This document shows, piece by piece, positions 9,030 through 18,565 of a stretch of DNA of 64,000 nucleotides. The stretch covers positions 186,001 through 250,000 of the forward strand of contig NZ_FNGA01000004.1 in NCBI RefSeq assembly GCF_900101105.1, given 5' to 3'. Made by a program: the position numbers and the translations under genes. The notes beneath the pieces are model-generated. The model was not told where the DNA came from and made no database searches. It saw only the letters and a program-made list of their open reading frames with translations. Position 1 is the stretch's first letter, and each line of letters opens with the position of its first letter. Origin of the DNA: Maridesulfovibrio ferrireducens. GTDB taxonomy: Bacteria; Desulfobacterota; Desulfovibrionia; Desulfovibrionales; Desulfovibrionaceae.

Positions 9030-9056
9030 TAATTCCAAATTCTTAAGAAATTTTAG

Positions 9057-9101
9057 AATCTCCTCCAGCATACTTTATGATATGTGGGAGGAGATTTTTT
9101 A
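9057..9101 (+). terminator. Intrinsic terminator after the methyltransferase
   Basis: A 10-bp stem AATCTCCTCC/GGAGGAGATT (9057-9066, 9087-9096) with further inner pairing is followed by a T-run. Confidence 0.9.
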
Positions 9102-9236
9102 TGTTTGTTTGTCGGTTCATTTAGCTTTACAGTGCGTAATAAATATATGATATTCCGCGCGCTCGCGTGACAGGGTGTATAGCTGTTTTATATATTGAAG
9201 AACGAGCAGTAATTTTATGTGACAACGGAGATTTTC

Positions 9237-10490
9237 TTGAATTTCGAATCGTTTTGCTTTGACTCCCGCATAGCTTCCGGCATTCGTGCGACCGGTTACA
9301 GCGCTCCGACGTCTGTTCAAGTAAAGGCTATCCCCGCTGTTTTGGAGGGTTGCGATGTCTTTGGGTTAACCCAGTCAGGCACCGGAAAAACCTCTGCTTT
9401 TGTGTTGCCCATTCTTCAACGTTTAATAACGGCTGAGGCCCCGACTCGTGGACCTATACGTGTTTTGGTGCTGGCTCCTGCCCGCGAACAAGTTTTAAAA
9501 ATTCACGAAAAATTTATTTCGCTCGGTAAACAGACAGGAATACGTTGCAGCGCTGTTTTTGGCGATGGTGATGCTGAATCCGGCATACAGATTAAGCTGA
9601 AAGAAATTTCCCGCGTGACCGTGCTTGTCGCCACTCCTGACAGACTTCTGGAGCTGATTAATCGCGCCGAAGTTGATTTATCCCATGTCGATACTCTTGT
9701 TGTTGATGAAGCTGACACTCAACTGGCGATGGATTTTTCAGTTGAAATTAAGTCTATTCTCGCTAAGCTACCGTTGAAACGACAGAATTTAATGTTTTCC
9801 GCTACTCTGCCTTCAAGCGTGAGCACTCTCTCTGCAGAGATTCTACATGATCCTAAAATATTTCAAATCGCGAACACTGCACCTGTTGAAACTGTAAAGC
9901 ATATCTGCTGCCCTGTTCCGATTCATCTTAAGCAGGAATTTTTGAAAGCTTTGCTTGAAGATATAGAGTTTGAAAGTGTTCTGGTTTTTGTCAGAACCAG
10001 ACGCTGGGCAGAACGACTTGCTGCAAGACTTGTAAAAGCAGGGTATAATGCCGTTTCACTTCATGGTGATTTGTCTCAAAGTAAACGGAAAATAGTTTTA
10101 GACGGATTTAAGAGCGGGGAATTTAATATTATGGTCGCCACTGATCTGGCGGCCAGCAGTCTCGAGTGTTCTTCAATCACTCATGTTATTAATTATGATA
10201 TGCCTGATACCTTTGAAATATATAGACATCGTATGGAAAAGGCCGGGATTGACGGTAAAAAAGGTGTAGCATTTCTTTTTGCCGCTGATGAAGACATCGC
10301 TCAGGTTGTGGAGATAGGGAAATTAGTTGAGGGCCGCCTTTCGGTACATCATTTAGACAATTTTGATTACAAGGGGGCCAAACCTGAACCTGTTTTACCT
10401 GAGGTTGTGAAGAAAAAAGAACGCAGCAAGCCCGGACGTGCTAAAAAAGGAAATAAACGGCATATTCATAGTGGTAAGGGTTCGGTTTAA
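9237..10490 (+). CDS. Divergent DEAD-box RNA helicase-like protein
   Basis: This is a two-RecA-domain DEAD-box protein. Q motif, Walker A (QSGTGKT), Walker B (VDEAD), motif III (SAT) and motif V (ATDLAAS) are all present. Motif Ia reads PAREQ instead of PTREL, the TPGR motif reads TPDR, and motif VI, normally HRxGRxGR, reads HRMEKAGI, so the arginine finger and the following Arg are gone. The C-terminus is a Lys/Arg-rich tail (about 45 residues) typical of RhlE/CsdA-like proteins. The frame is open from a GTG at 9219, but TTG 9237 has ACGGAG 6 bases upstream and is preferred. It may retain RNA binding with reduced or altered ATPase activity (inference). Confidence 0.85.
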   Translation: MNFESFCFDSRIASGIRATGYSAPTSVQVKAIPAVLEGCDVFGLTQSGTGKTSAFVLPILQRLITAEAPTRGPIRVLVLAPAREQVLKIHEKFISLGKQTGIRCSAVFGDGDAESGIQIKLKEISRVTVLVATPDRLLELINRAEVDLSHVDTLVVDEADTQLAMDFSVEIKSILAKLPLKRQNLMFSATLPSSVSTLSAEILHDPKIFQIANTAPVETVKHICCPVPIHLKQEFLKALLEDIEFESVLVFVRTRRWAERLAARLVKAGYNAVSLHGDLSQSKRKIVLDGFKSGEFNIMVATDLAASSLECSSITHVINYDMPDTFEIYRHRMEKAGIDGKKGVAFLFAADEDIAQVVEIGKLVEGRLSVHHLDNFDYKGAKPEPVLPEVVKKKERSKPGRAKKGNKRHIHSGKGSV

Positions 10491-10559
10491 CAGCGAAAAG
10501 TTAAGAGTTTAATATCTTGTAGCTCCATGATATATGAGCAATATGAATCGGACAGAAAT

Positions 10560-11867
10560 ATGAAAAAATTTTGGATTACCACCCTCGGTTGTAAAATCAA
10601 CCAATATGAAAGCGAATCAATCCGTCAGCGCTGGGAACAGATGGGATTTGAACAGGCTGCCAATGACGTGGAAGCTCATGAGGTCGTGATTAATTCGTGC
10701 GCTGTAACCGCATCGGCTTTACGCGATTTGCGGCAACTCGTTCGCAGCATCAACCGCCGGAATCCCGAAGCTGATATTATTATCACCGGATGTGCCGCGC
10801 AGGTTTTTGCCGGCGAATTAGCAGAGCTTCCCGGTGTCAGCGAAGTTATTCCACAAGATCACAAGGCTGATCTTTTGAAGCTTGATAAACTTCATGACTC
10901 TGAAGATAAAGTTGAAGATTCAGATGGCGTGACAATTTTTCAGCCTTTTGAAATTAAAGATTATCAAAGGGCAAGAGCTGTAGTCAAAGTGCAGGACGGG
11001 TGTTCGCATCGCTGTACATATTGTATAGTACCTATCACCCGCGGGCCGAGTGTCAGCAGGAAGATGGAAGATATTCTGAGCGAAATTCAAAGACTGCTTG
11101 ATGCCGGATTCAGAGAAATGGTAATCAGCGGTATTAATCTCAGTCATTATGGCCGCGAATTTAAAGATCGTCCTGATTTCTGGGATCTCATGGAGCGCAT
11201 TGAAAAAGAATTCGGTTCAGAGTGGGGCGGCAGAGCAAGACTGCGTATCAGTTCGCTTGAACCGGGACAGCTTAAAGATCGTGCGCTTGAAGTTTTTTCC
11301 TCTTCTAAATTAATATGCCCGCAACTGCATTTATCTTTGCAGAGCGGTGACTATTCAGTGTTAAAAAGAATGGGCAGAGGGCATTATAAGCCGCAGGATG
11401 CTCTTACTTTTGTTGAAGAGTTAACCAAGATATGGCCTGTTTTCGGTCTTGGAGCTGATATTTTGACCGCTTTTCCGGGAGAAACAGAGGAAGAGTTCAA
11501 TAATACTTTTGAATTCTGCCAAAAGCTTCCTTTGTCTTATGCGCATGTTTTTCCGTATTCAATTAGGCCGGGAACTGTTGCTGCTAAAATGAAAGAACAA
11601 CTTTCCGGTCCTATAAAAAAAGAGCGCGGGGCAAAACTTCGTGGACTTGTTGAAGAAAAGAAAACTGAATTTTTGAATAAAATTTTAGGGTTGGATTCAT
11701 TGAGAGTACTTTTTCAGGATAAAAATAAAGGTATTTGTGAGTTTTATTCGACATGTGTGTTGGAAAATGGTTTTGAAGGAGCCGTACCGCGTGAACTCGT
11801 GAAAGTGGTTCCTGTAAAGATTTTGAAAGATAAGTTGCTGGTTCGTATTTTAGAGCCGGAATGTTAG
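10560..11867 (+). CDS. mtaB: tRNA (N6-threonylcarbamoyladenosine-37-C2)-methylthiotransferase
   Basis: MtaB is a radical-SAM enzyme that methylthiolates t6A37 in tRNAs reading ANN codons. The domain order is standard: N-terminal UPF0004 domain with TTLGCKINQYES and cluster cysteines (in NSCAV and TGCAA), a radical-SAM domain with CSHRCTYC binding the second 4Fe-4S cluster, and a short C-terminal TRAM-like domain. The N-terminal TLGCKxNxYE distinguishes it from MiaB and RimO. ATG 10560 is chosen by family alignment; an in-frame ATG at 10527 would add 11 residues not seen in the family. The t6A synthesis gene tsaC is also in this window (27828), consistent with the same modification pathway. 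Confidence 0.92.
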   Translation: MKKFWITTLGCKINQYESESIRQRWEQMGFEQAANDVEAHEVVINSCAVTASALRDLRQLVRSINRRNPEADIIITGCAAQVFAGELAELPGVSEVIPQDHKADLLKLDKLHDSEDKVEDSDGVTIFQPFEIKDYQRARAVVKVQDGCSHRCTYCIVPITRGPSVSRKMEDILSEIQRLLDAGFREMVISGINLSHYGREFKDRPDFWDLMERIEKEFGSEWGGRARLRISSLEPGQLKDRALEVFSSSKLICPQLHLSLQSGDYSVLKRMGRGHYKPQDALTFVEELTKIWPVFGLGADILTAFPGETEEEFNNTFEFCQKLPLSYAHVFPYSIRPGTVAAKMKEQLSGPIKKERGAKLRGLVEEKKTEFLNKILGLDSLRVLFQDKNKGICEFYSTCVLENGFEGAVPRELVKVVPVKILKDKLLVRILEPEC

Positions 11868-11960
11868 AGTAAATTTGTTACTATAAAATTGTCAGTATAA
11901 AATTGATAAGCAGCGCAAGCAGATGCTGCTTAAATTATATTTTAAAAGAAAGGAGGCTCA

Positions 11961-12842
11961 ATGCCTGTTAGCATGACTGGATTCGGACGTTTTGAGAGTA
12001 CTGAAGATAAATGGAGCCATTGCTGGGAAATCCGCAGCGTAAATTCACGTTACCTTGATCTTAAATGGAGATTGCCCGGTTTCCTTCGCGGATATGAATC
12101 CCGTTGGGAAAAACTGGTCAGAAAATATGGATCTCGCGGTAGAGTTGATATTTCTTTGAACCTTGAAGTTTTCAGCGCAGAACTTCTAGGAATTGGTCTG
12201 AATAAACTTCAGGCCGAAGCTATGATCACTCAGGTTCGTGACATGGCAACTGCTGATGGTGTAGATTTTACTCCAGATTACAATAGACTTTTCGGATTAT
12301 CTTCCTTGTGGAGAGACGCTTCAAGCGAGCCTGATCCTAAACTTGCAGCATCTATTACCGCTGGGCTTGAAGGTGCTCTTGCTAACTGGCGTGAGTCCAG
12401 ACAGGCTGAAGGCGATGACCTTGTTGTAGATCTTAAAGAGCGTTTTACTCTGCTCAAAGAATACGGCGAAACAGTTAAAGCTAAAGTTCCTGAAATTCTT
12501 GAAATGAGACGTGTAGCTCTTATCGAAAGAGTAACTAACATGATGGAAACTCTTGGCGCTGAGTATTCTGAAGACAGAATGATTCAGGAAGTAGCGATTC
12601 TTACTGATAAGCTTGATGTTTCAGAAGAAGCCACACGTCTTGATGCTCACCTCGACCGTATTTTTGAAGTTCTGAATAGTAATAAAGATGCTGGTAAAAG
12701 GCTCGACTTCCTTCTTCAGGAAACATTCAGAGAAATTAATACCTGCGGTAACAAATGTCAGGATATTGAAGTCAGCCGCGTAGTTGTTGAATTCAAAGCT
12801 GAGCTTGAAAAATGCCGTGAGCAGGTTCAAAACATCGAATAA
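11961..12842 (+). CDS. yicC: YicC/YloC family endoribonuclease
   Basis: This conserved YicC-type protein (293 residues) has the expected N-terminus (MTGFGR) and the C-terminal signature near FREINTCGNKCQDIEVSR. YicC homologues have been reported as metal-dependent endoribonucleases involved in stationary-phase and small-RNA turnover. An AAGGAGG precedes the start. It opens the yicC-remA-gmk-pyrF run, a gene order common in Gram-positives and deltaproteobacteria; only 11 bp separate it from the next gene. Given the small-RNA candidates elsewhere in this window, its possible link to RNA decay is worth noting, although no direct evidence connects them. Confidence 0.92.
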   Translation: MPVSMTGFGRFESTEDKWSHCWEIRSVNSRYLDLKWRLPGFLRGYESRWEKLVRKYGSRGRVDISLNLEVFSAELLGIGLNKLQAEAMITQVRDMATADGVDFTPDYNRLFGLSSLWRDASSEPDPKLAASITAGLEGALANWRESRQAEGDDLVVDLKERFTLLKEYGETVKAKVPEILEMRRVALIERVTNMMETLGAEYSEDRMIQEVAILTDKLDVSEEATRLDAHLDRIFEVLNSNKDAGKRLDFLLQETFREINTCGNKCQDIEVSRVVVEFKAELEKCREQVQNIE

Positions 12843-12853
12843 TTTGGTTTTAA

Positions 12854-13114
12854 ATGCAAAAGCAGACATTACTCAATATAGGTTTTGGTAATTACGTGGT
12901 TTCCAGCCGCGTAATTACCATTGTTAATCCTTCATCTTCTCCGATGCGTAGACTTCGTGAAGATGCAAGGCAGGAAGGCCGCCTTGTCGATGCAACTCAG
13001 GGACGTAAAACAAGGTCCATTATAGTTATGGATTCCAATCATGTAATCCTGTCAGCTATACAGGCGGAAACAATTGGACATCGTTATACCTCTGGAGATG
13101 CTGCTAATGATTGA
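12854..13114 (+). CDS. remA: RemA/DUF370 family DNA-binding protein
   Basis: This 86-residue protein has the DUF370 hallmarks: LNIGFGNYV at the N-terminus, the basic [11 protein letters not shown] stretch, and [19 protein letters not shown]. In Bacillus, RemA binds DNA as a ring-like oligomer and activates matrix operons; in proteobacteria the role is not established. It lies 11 bp after yicC and overlaps the start of gmk by 8 bp, which supports translational coupling. A second domain or catalytic residues are absent. Confidence 0.88.
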   Translation: MQKQTLLNIGFGNYVVSSRVITIVNPSSSPMRRLREDARQEGRLVDATQGRKTRSIIVMDSNHVILSAIQAETIGHRYTSGDAAND

Positions 13115-13739
13115 TACGCGGTTTCCGTCACGAAAAGGTCAAGTTCTGGTGCTTTGCGCGCCATCCGGCACTGGTAAGAGTACTCTTGTAAAAAGTCTTC
13201 GCGGTGAATTCGCCGAAGTGGGATTTTCTATTTCGTGTACAACTCGCGAACCTAGACAAGGGGAAGCGCACGGCAGAGAGTATTATTTCTTATCCGTTGA
13301 AGAATTTAAGACAAAACGAGATGCCGGTGAATTTGCTGAATGGGCCGAAGTCCACGGCAATTTCTACGGAACTCCGAAAAAGCCTGTTGAAAAGATGTTG
13401 TTTAAAGGGATGGATATTCTTTTTGATATCGATTTTCAGGGAGCTATGCAGCTCATGGAAACGATGTCGGATGGAATATTTGTCTTTTTGATGCCTCCGT
13501 CCTATTCGGAATTGAAGGCCCGTCTTGAAGGGCGGAACACAGATTCTGCTGAAGTTATCGGACGCAGATTAAGAAATGCAATGAGTGAAATGGCCTCAGC
13601 CCCTCAGTTTGAGTACTGGATCGTCAATGATGATCTTGACAAGGCTTATTCTGAACTGAGATCAATTTACCTTGCCGGGAAAAATCGTCCCTGTACCAAT
13701 CCGGGACTTCTTGAAAGTATATTAAGCACTTGGGAGTAG
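13107..13739 (+). CDS. gmk: Guanylate kinase
   Basis: The enzyme phosphorylates GMP or dGMP to the diphosphate using ATP, in purine salvage and synthesis. The P-loop APSGTGKST lies at about residues 19-27. The GMP-binding region ([17 protein letters not shown]) and the lid arginines ([17 protein letters not shown]) are intact. ATG 13107 is preferred, giving 210 residues, because GGAG at 13094-13097 is 9 bases away; upstream in-frame starts lack spacing. It overlaps remA by 8 bp and is followed 1 bp later by pyrF, so the nucleotide genes are probably cotranscribed. Confidence 0.95.
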   Translation: MIDTRFPSRKGQVLVLCAPSGTGKSTLVKSLRGEFAEVGFSISCTTREPRQGEAHGREYYFLSVEEFKTKRDAGEFAEWAEVHGNFYGTPKKPVEKMLFKGMDILFDIDFQGAMQLMETMSDGIFVFLMPPSYSELKARLEGRNTDSAEVIGRRLRNAMSEMASAPQFEYWIVNDDLDKAYSELRSIYLAGKNRPCTNPGLLESILSTWE

Positions 13740-13740
13740 T

Positions 13741-14433
13741 ATGTCTGAATTAGTTGTCGCCCTCGATTTTAAAGATGCGAAATCCGCCATTGCCATGGCC
13801 GAAAAAGTCCGCGGAGTTGCTCCCTGGGTAAAAGTCGGTCTTGAACTTTTTTGTGCGGAAGGGCCTCAGATTATATCCACGTTTAAGGATATGGGATTTA
13901 AAGTTTTTATCGATCTCAAATTTTTTGATATTCCCAATACCGTAAAAGGTGCTGTGCGTTCCGCTACGCTGGCGGGAGCTGATATGCTCAGTCTGCATGC
14001 TATGGGCGGAGAGCGCATGGCTATTGCTGCCCGTGAAGGTAGAGCTGAAGCTGCGATTGGCGGCGAAGGGCCTTTACTGATGGCTATTACAGTACTCACA
14101 AGTATGAGTGAAGAAGATCTCCCTTTTGCTGTTCCCAACGGGCTTGGCGACGCGGTGCTTGATCTGGCGCTTGCTTCTTCTCAGGCCGGACTGGACGGAG
14201 TTGTCTGTTCCGGACTTGAAGTGGAATCAGTTAAAGAAAAGTGCGGTAGTGATTTCTTATGTTTGACTCCGGGTATCAGACCCGCATCAGTTTCTGATGA
14301 TCAGCGCAGAGTTGTTACTCCGGCGCAGGCTGTCAGCAGAGGTTCAAACTTTCTAGTTGTCGGAAGACCCATCACCGGCGCGGATGATCCGGCGGAAGCT
14401 GCTCGCAGTATAATTGCTGAAATGAATTCTTAG
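13741..14433 (+). CDS. pyrF: Orotidine 5'-phosphate decarboxylase
   Basis: It catalyses the last step of de novo UMP synthesis. The TIM-barrel catalytic motif DLKFFDIPNTV carries the Lys-Asp pair, preceded by KVGLELF, and the phosphate-binding end (VVGRPITGADDP) is present. At 230 residues it has the usual length for the bacterial group I enzyme. The start follows the gmk stop by 1 bp, implying translational coupling. No regulatory site is visible inside the run. Confidence 0.95.
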   Translation: MSELVVALDFKDAKSAIAMAEKVRGVAPWVKVGLELFCAEGPQIISTFKDMGFKVFIDLKFFDIPNTVKGAVRSATLAGADMLSLHAMGGERMAIAAREGRAEAAIGGEGPLLMAITVLTSMSEEDLPFAVPNGLGDAVLDLALASSQAGLDGVVCSGLEVESVKEKCGSDFLCLTPGIRPASVSDDQRRVVTPAQAVSRGSNFLVVGRPITGADDPAEAARSIIAEMNS

Positions 14434-14452
14434 CCGGAGGCCGTAAGGTAAA

Positions 14453-15280
14453 ATGTCTACAGGACAACGGACTAAGCTTCATGGTGTTTTTTCAACTCTG
14501 ACAGAATCTAAAGTCGGAGCAGGGGCCACGGCCAAACAGACCCTTCAAAAAACTTATTGGTTTGTAGAAGAACTGAAAAATGAAATTGTTGAGGTTCAGC
14601 CGTTAAATAGTAATGACGTTCCTTCCGGGCCGAAGAATACTGTTGCCAAGGAAGAATTTCTTGATAATTTCGAGCCGGAACCTGAATATTACGTTGAGGT
14701 CGTTCTCCCGCGGATTAGAAATCTTGACGCCACAATTAAGCGTGGAGAAAAGCATCGCGATCGCTCAGAGAACTACAGCGCGGAGTATGAATTTAATTCT
14801 GCGATTGCGGTTGATGAAAATAATGTCAGAGCAAATTTCGGTCTGGGGCTGACATATCTTGATCGCGGTGAAACCAGTAGAGCTGATGATATTTTCAGGC
14901 GGCTGGTTGTACTTGAAGCCATCTTTGAGCCTAGACATAAGCATCTGTTCAATGAATTTGGTATCAGTCTGCGTAAAAACTGCATGATTGATCAGGCTTT
15001 AGAATATTATCACAAGGCTGAAAGTATTTGTAAAAGAGATGAAAATCTGTACCTTAATATAGCCCGTGCATATTTCGAAAACGGCGCGGTTGAGGATTGT
15101 TTGCAATACGTCAATAAAAGCCTTGATATTAATCCTGATCACGAAGAGGCCGGACTTTTTCTCGAGTATATGCGTGAAATTGGTTACGGGGGTGACAGGG
15201 TTGCTGATTCTGAATGTGTTGCTCCTCAAAAGATAAAGAATAAAAAAAGTCCAGCCCCGGATTTTAATTTTAACATTTAG
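14453..15280 (+). CDS. TPR-repeat protein of unknown function
   Basis: About 90 residues precede three or four tetratricopeptide repeats (residues 115-235, for example SAIAVDENNVRANFGLGLTY and NEFGISLRKNCMIDQALEYY). The N-terminal part contains KTYWFVEELKNE and an acidic linker. The C-terminus ends in a short Lys-rich, Pro-containing tail. It is a soluble scaffold-type protein without a signal peptide. The start is supported by a GGAGG further upstream and AAGG close by. It sits between pyrF and recJ and is probably read with them; partner proteins are unknown. Confidence 0.8.
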   Translation: MSTGQRTKLHGVFSTLTESKVGAGATAKQTLQKTYWFVEELKNEIVEVQPLNSNDVPSGPKNTVAKEEFLDNFEPEPEYYVEVVLPRIRNLDATIKRGEKHRDRSENYSAEYEFNSAIAVDENNVRANFGLGLTYLDRGETSRADDIFRRLVVLEAIFEPRHKHLFNEFGISLRKNCMIDQALEYYHKAESICKRDENLYLNIARAYFENGAVEDCLQYVNKSLDINPDHEEAGLFLEYMREIGYGGDRVADSECVAPQKIKNKKSPAPDFNFNI

Positions 15281-15336
15281 CCGCAACAAACAGCCGCACC
15301 TGAACGACTTTTTCATAAAGCATAACGGAGTTAGAT

Positions 15337-17070
15337 TTGCCATCCATTTGGAAGCTGAGAAGCGAAGAGGAAGTACCTTCGTCTTTATCTGTATTAGCGG
15401 CAGAGTTGGGAATTACTGACCTTTTAGCTGAAATTTTATGGCACAGAGGTTTTAAGACTCGTAATGAGATGGATTTTTTTCTGTCTCCCGGGTTGAGAAA
15501 TCTATGTAAGCCTACGGAAGTTCCCGGTGCTGAAGAAGCCGCGAAAGTGCTGGTTGAAGGACTTACACAGGGTAAAAAGTTCGCTGTATGGGGTGATTAT
15601 GATGTTGACGGCATAACCTCCACTGCTTTGGTGAAATCTTTTCTTGAATCCCGCGGTTTTGAATGCGCTCATCATCTGCCGAATCGTATCGAGGAAGGGT
15701 ACGGGCTTAATATTCCTCATCTTAAAAAGCTTAGTGATGAAGGTATAGATCTTCTTTTGACTGTCGACTGCGGCATAACAAATAATGCCGAGATCGCTGC
15801 GGCTAATGAAATGGGAATGACTGTAGTTGTTTCCGATCATCATTTACCAAGTGACGAGTTGCCTCCCGCCGCCGCTGTCTGCAATCCGCGCATAACGTCT
15901 ATGAACGGTAAAACGTATGACTGCCCCTGCGATGCTTTGGCAGGTGTCGGCGTGGCCTTTATGCTCATGGCGCAGATGAACAGACTTCTTCCCGGAGATC
16001 CTGTTGATCTCAGGCAGTATCTTGATTTTGTTGCTCTCGGAACCATTGCCGATGTTGTAGAATTGCAAGGACATAATCGTATTTTGGTGAAGAACGGATT
16101 GCTTCTTTTGAAAGAGGCTAAACGTCCCGGTCTGGCTGCGCTTAAAGTCGTCAGCGGCTATGATATGTTTGCCGCAATCGGTGCCGGACAGGTTGGTTTC
16201 GGACTTGCTCCGCGGATAAATGCTTCCGGTAGAATGGGGGATCCTGATAAGGCTCTTGATCTTCTGCTTGCCGCAGATATGGAAACAGCACGTCCCATTG
16301 CGAAGGAATTGGATACGCTTAATTCTGAGCGTCGCGCAGAAGAGGACCGCATCCTTAAAGAAGCTCTGGCACAGGCCGAAGAGCAATCAAGGCCGCCGCA
16401 TAACAGGGCTGGATTGGTATTGTTTTCGCCGGACTGGCATCCGGGTATTATCGGGATTGTTGCGTCACGCGTTGTAGAAAAATATTATCGCCCGACCATC
16501 ATGCTTTGTGAAGATGAAGGCGTTATCAAAGGGTCCGCTCGTTCCATCCGCGAATTTCATATCCACGAAGCGCTGACTGGAATGTCGGAACTTTTTACAA
16601 ATTTCGGCGGTCATAAACTTGCCGCAGGTATGTCTTTCCCTTCTGCTAATTTTAAAGAACTTAGAGAAAGATTTGATACAGCCGTAATAAAAGTTGTGGG
16701 TACTGAACCGCTTAAGCCTACTCTGAAAGTAGATAAAGAATTACCGCTGGAAAATATCGATTATGTCCTGCTCAAAGAGCTTGAGCTGATGCAGCCTTTC
16801 GGTATGGGTAATCCTGAACCTGTTTTCACAACGCCGCCTGTCGAAATTTTAGAACGCAGACCTATGGGTAAAGAACACGTAAAGCTTACTATTTCCGACA
16901 TCGAGAAAACCCGCAGAATGCCTGCGAAAGCATGGCGCATGGCCGAAAAACTGGGTTCCGAACTTATCGGTAAAAAAATGCGTTTCGCATTTTCCCCCAA
17001 AATAGACAAATTTAACGGCATTCCTACAATTGAGCTTACAATTCGGGATTTTACGCGGAAGCTTAAGTAG
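15337..17070 (+). CDS. recJ: Single-stranded-DNA-specific exonuclease RecJ
   Basis: RecJ is the 5'-3' single-strand exonuclease of recombination and mismatch repair. The DHH motifs are intact: GDYDVDGITST, DCGITN, SDHH and the later aspartates. The DHHA1 domain follows (HPGIIGIVASR, NFGGHKLAAG), then a C-terminal OB fold. At 577 residues the length is normal. A TTG start at 15337 is chosen because GGAG lies 6 bases upstream and the N-terminus aligns. The stop lies only 10 bp from the lipA stop on the other strand, so there is no room for a dedicated terminator. Confidence 0.95.
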   Translation: MPSIWKLRSEEEVPSSLSVLAAELGITDLLAEILWHRGFKTRNEMDFFLSPGLRNLCKPTEVPGAEEAAKVLVEGLTQGKKFAVWGDYDVDGITSTALVKSFLESRGFECAHHLPNRIEEGYGLNIPHLKKLSDEGIDLLLTVDCGITNNAEIAAANEMGMTVVVSDHHLPSDELPPAAAVCNPRITSMNGKTYDCPCDALAGVGVAFMLMAQMNRLLPGDPVDLRQYLDFVALGTIADVVELQGHNRILVKNGLLLLKEAKRPGLAALKVVSGYDMFAAIGAGQVGFGLAPRINASGRMGDPDKALDLLLAADMETARPIAKELDTLNSERRAEEDRILKEALAQAEEQSRPPHNRAGLVLFSPDWHPGIIGIVASRVVEKYYRPTIMLCEDEGVIKGSARSIREFHIHEALTGMSELFTNFGGHKLAAGMSFPSANFKELRERFDTAVIKVVGTEPLKPTLKVDKELPLENIDYVLLKELELMQPFGMGNPEPVFTTPPVEILERRPMGKEHVKLTISDIEKTRRMPAKAWRMAEKLGSELIGKKMRFAFSPKIDKFNGIPTIELTIRDFTRKLK

Positions 17071-17080
17071 AGTTTATCTT

Positions 17081-17959
17081 TTAAAGTTCCCCAAACGATT
17101 CAGCCGCATGGAAACTGCTGCGAACTAATGGCGCACAGAACATATGTTTTATGCCCAGTGATTTTCCGTACTCGGCGTATTCGTCGAAAACGTGCGGTTC
17201 AACGTATCTTTTTACTGTCGGATGTTCTTTTGACGGGCGCATGTATTGTCCGATTGTGACGATGTCGCAGTTTATTGCCGCCAAATCATCAATGACTCTA
17301 TAGACCTGTTCGTCCGTTTCGCCCAATCCTACCATTAAGCCAGATTTTGCGGGAATTCCGTTGCCGTATTTTTTTACTCTTTCAAGCAGTTCAATACTTT
17401 GTTTATAGTCAGCTTCCGGCCTGATTTCGGAATAGAGGTCCGGTGAAGTTTCAACATTGTGATTGAGTACATTCGGTTTTGCTTCAAGAACCGTTTTCAA
17501 TGCGGGCAGGTCTCCCTGAAAATCAGGTATGAGAACTTCGATAGCGCATTCCGGGTGATCGGTGCGGATGCGGGTGATTGTTTCCGCGTAGTGAGCGGCT
17601 CCGCCATCCGGCAGGTCGTCTCTGGTGACAGAGGTTATGACCGTATATTTAAGTTTCAGGCGTGAGACTGCTTCGGATACGCGGCGTGGTTCGTCGCTGT
17701 CGAGCGGATCGATTTTGCCGGAAGTGATATTGCAGAATGCGCAGTTGCGGGTGCAGACGAATCCCATAATTAGAAAAGTGGCGACGTTGCGTGAAAAGCA
17801 GTCCCATGTGTTGGGGCATTTCGCGGTCTGACAAACTGTGTTCAGATTTAAATCCGCAAGCAATTTTGCTGTATCATTGAAAGTTTTGCCAGCGGGAAGC
17901 TTAACTCTAAGCCACGGTGGAATCCGTAAATATTCTTCTGAATTCTTCTTTGAAGACAT
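17081..17959 (-). CDS. lipA: Lipoyl synthase
   Basis: This radical-SAM enzyme inserts two sulfurs into octanoyl groups on lipoyl domains. Both clusters are encoded: the auxiliary CQTAKCPNTWDC motif, the radical-SAM CTRNCAFC motif, and the C-terminal RSSFH serine ligand region. ATG 17959 (MSSKKNSEE) is preferred; GAGG is 9 bases upstream, and longer frames only extend into lipB. The gene overlaps the 3' end of lipB by 53 bp, so the pair is translated from one message. In this kind of organism lipoate would serve the glycine cleavage system or 2-oxoacid dehydrogenases (inference). Confidence 0.95.
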   Translation of the reverse strand: MSSKKNSEEYLRIPPWLRVKLPAGKTFNDTAKLLADLNLNTVCQTAKCPNTWDCFSRNVATFLIMGFVCTRNCAFCNITSGKIDPLDSDEPRRVSEAVSRLKLKYTVITSVTRDDLPDGGAAHYAETITRIRTDHPECAIEVLIPDFQGDLPALKTVLEAKPNVLNHNVETSPDLYSEIRPEADYKQSIELLERVKKYGNGIPAKSGLMVGLGETDEQVYRVIDDLAAINCDIVTIGQYMRPSKEHPTVKRYVEPHVFDEYAEYGKSLGIKHMFCAPLVRSSFHAAESFGEL

Positions 17960-18545
17960 TTTTAACATCCTCGATGTCAATCTCCCTGCCGGCTTCTGCT
18001 GAAAGGGATGTAGGGTGAGCACCATGCAATCCACAAAGGGTGATGGCGTTGAAAAGTTTCATGTCGCGTGAAATATTAAATGAAAGTCCGTGGTAGGTGA
18101 TCCATTTTTTTACCCCGATACCGATAGAGCAGAGTTTGCCTCCGCCGACCCATACTCCGGGCTGACCTTCGCTTCGGGCCGCGATTACATCAAAACGGGC
18201 CGCAGTACGGATAGCAGTTTCTTCCATGTCATGAAAGAACTTCTTAATGCCGCCGCGCCTTTTTTCAATGCGTACAACAGGATAGACAACTAACTGGCCG
18301 GGATAGTGGCAGGTGATATTGCCGCCTCTGGCTGTGCGAACTAGTTGCGCTCCCATGCCCCGCAAAGCTTCTTCGCTTATCAGCAGATTGTCCAGCCCCC
18401 CCTGCCTGCCCAGAGTCACCACAGGCGGGTGCTCCAGCAGGTAGAGAGTGTCAGGCGCAATGGATTGCATAACTTGATTAAGTTTTTCGAGCTGTATTTT
18501 TTCAGCTTCGTCATGAGGAATAATCCCCAGATCAATAAAATCCAA
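17907..18545 (-). CDS. lipB: Octanoyltransferase
   Basis: LipB moves octanoyl from acyl carrier protein to lipoyl-domain lysines, the first step of lipoate assembly. The family signatures RTARGGNITCHYPGQLVVYP, the lysine in GGGKLCSIGI and the nucleophilic cysteine in NAITLCGL are all visible. At 212 residues the length is normal. It lies upstream of and overlaps lipA, and follows the Rsm22-like gene by about 20 bp on the same strand, so the minus-strand run from 21458 to 17081 could be one operon. Confidence 0.95.
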   Translation of the reverse strand: MDFIDLGIIPHDEAEKIQLEKLNQVMQSIAPDTLYLLEHPPVVTLGRQGGLDNLLISEEALRGMGAQLVRTARGGNITCHYPGQLVVYPVVRIEKRRGGIKKFFHDMEETAIRTAARFDVIAARSEGQPGVWVGGGKLCSIGIGVKKWITYHGLSFNISRDMKLFNAITLCGLHGAHPTSLSAEAGREIDIEDVKNVFKEEFRRIFTDSTVA

Positions 18546-18565
18546 CGGAACTTATCCTTTCTCCC

